NCBI GenBank assembly: GCA_013396915.1
Contig: VWZL01002601.1
Coordinates: forward strand, 78,559 to 142,558
From: Stercorarius parasiticus
Taxonomy: Eukaryota; Chordata; Aves; Charadriiformes; Stercorariidae
Length of the DNA: 64,000 bases
Direction of reading: 5' to 3'
Shown one piece after another: positions 62,864-64,000 of this stretch. Numbering within the stretch: the stretch's first letter is position 1; every line of letters begins with the position of its first letter. The notes under the pieces were generated by a model. The model searched no databases. It was not told the origin of the DNA and worked only from the letters and a program-made list of their open reading frames with translations. The translations under genes were made by a program, and so were the position numbers.

Positions 62864-64000
62864 CTTGTGTGTCCCTGTGTCTTTTTCTGTGTATCTGTGT
62901 GTATCTGTATATGTATGCGTGTGTATGTGTCACTGTGTGTGCCTGTCTGGGTGTCTGTGGGTGTCTTTGTGTAACTGCGTGTCTGTGTGCCTCTGTGTGT
63001 CTCTGCGTGTTTCGGTGGCTGTGTGTGGGTCTCTGTATGTCTGTGTATCTGTGTGTTTGCTTGTATGTGCGTGTCTGTGTGTGTGTCAGTGTGTGTTTGT
63101 GTGCATGTTTCTCTGTGTGTGTGTATCTGTATATGTATGAGAGGGTGTGTGTGGGTGTGTGAGGGGGGTGTCTGTGTGTCTGTGTATGTGCGTGTCTGTG
63201 TGTGTGTCAGTGTGTGTTTGTGTGCATGTTTCTCTGTGTGTGTGTCTGTGTCTGTGTGTGCGTGTCTCTTGTGGGTGTCTCTGTGTATCTTTGGTGCGTG
63301 TGTGTATATGTGTAGGTGTGAGTGTGTGTAGGTATCTGTGTGGGTGTTGGTGTGTCTCTGTGTGTGTGTCTGTGTGTGCGTGTGTGTGCCTATGCCTGTG
63401 TGTCTCTGTGTATGTCTGCATGTGTGTCTCTGTGTGTGTGTCTGTGGGTGTCTCTGTGTATCTCTATATGTATGTGTTTGTCTCTGTTGGTGCGTGTGTG
63501 TATATGTGTAGGTGTGAGTGTGTGTAGGTATCTGTGTGGGTGTTGGTGTGTCTCTGTGTGTGTCTGCATGTGTGCGTCTGTGTGTGTGTTAGTGTGCATA
63601 TACATGTCTGTGTGTCTCTGTGTTTGTGTCTGTGTGTGTTGGTGTGTGTCTGCGTGTGTATATGTATGTGGTGTGTGTCTCAGTGAGCATGTCTGTGTCT
63701 GTGTGTCTGTGTGTGTCTGTGTGTGTTGCTGTGTGTGTCTGTGTGCATATCTGTGTTCTGTACGTGTGTGTCTGTAAGAGCGTGTCTCTGTATATCTGTG
63801 TGTGTGTGTCTGTGTGTGTGTGCACATGCCTGTCTGGGTGTCTGTTTCGGGGGGGGGGTGGTGGTGTCTCTCTTTGTGTCTGTGTGTGTCTTTGTGTGAC
63901 TGTAACTGTGTGTCTGTGTGTGCGTGTCTCTGCATGTCTTGGTGGCTGTGTTTGTGTCTCTGTGTGTGTCTGCATGTATCTCTCTGTGTGTTTGTGTCTG
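62864..64000 (+). repeat. Complex TG/TCTG tandem array with nested repeats
   Basis: More than 1.1 kb built from TG, TCTG, TCTCTG and TATCTG words, strongly G/T-rich on plus and reaching the window edge. It is not a simple (TG)n. Longer units recur: 61 identical bases at 63064 and 63185 (spacing 121), about 78 identical bases at 63291 and 63487 (spacing 196), a 19-base word at 62899 and 63121, and ordered similarity of 62941-63043 with 63828-63975 (spacing about 890-930). A G10 run sits at 63849-63858. The long cysteine/valine-rich (plus) and histidine/threonine-rich (minus) open frames are by-products of the repeat and not genes. Confidence 0.95.

Noticed and set aside
62630..63975. Long open frames up to 181 codons in the TG array, on both strands
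   Set aside because: All are made of repeated V/C/S/L words (plus) or H/T/R words (minus) from TG/CA repeats; stops are avoided because of the repeat unit, not because of selection.

Overview
The window is vertebrate, and almost certainly avian, nuclear DNA. It is AT-rich, full of in-frame stops in all six frames, and has no operon-like gene packing. Its only recognisable mobile elements are CR1 LINEs of the bird type: one copy with an open ORF2 C-terminus on the minus strand (6241-6719), one 3' tail on the plus strand (14679-14816), and one possible degenerate tail (about 28424-28470). I cannot name the species.

I recognise no protein-coding gene or coding exon. With a stop roughly every 16-17 codons, random sequence of this size should give a few ORFs of 130-150 codons, and that is what is seen outside repeats. 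The longest translations, at 62.9-64 kb, are artefacts of a TG-rich tandem array. The best reading is a gene desert or a very large intron, with few transposons and several stretches rich in ATTA/TAAT motifs that look like candidate conserved non-coding elements. That last point is inference, since no alignment could be run.

Layout: 1-6240 unique non-coding DNA; 6241-6719 CR1 ending exactly at an N; 6721-12810 unique DNA with an A/C-rich tract; 12811-12990 and 18095-18307 two direct copies of a roughly 180-bp sequence I cannot assign to a family; 14679-14816 CR1 tail between them; 18308-37256 unique DNA with a G-quadruplex motif (22807-22826) and homopurine/homopyrimidine and GT-rich tracts; 37257-37466 a segment bounded by consensus splice sites but open in no plus-strand frame; about 41171-41237 a degenerate tRNA-Ala(AGC)-like sequence; 41238-62863 mostly unique DNA with a few small CpG-richer patches, a strong G-quadruplex motif (59502-59518) and a near-palindromic RFX X-box (61777-61790); 62864-64000 a complex TG/TCTG array with nested longer repeats that runs off the window end.

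No new biological system is evident. The points most worth checking are the nested tandem array, the unassigned 180-bp repeat pair, the X-box, the tRNA-like relic, and the CR1/N junction.
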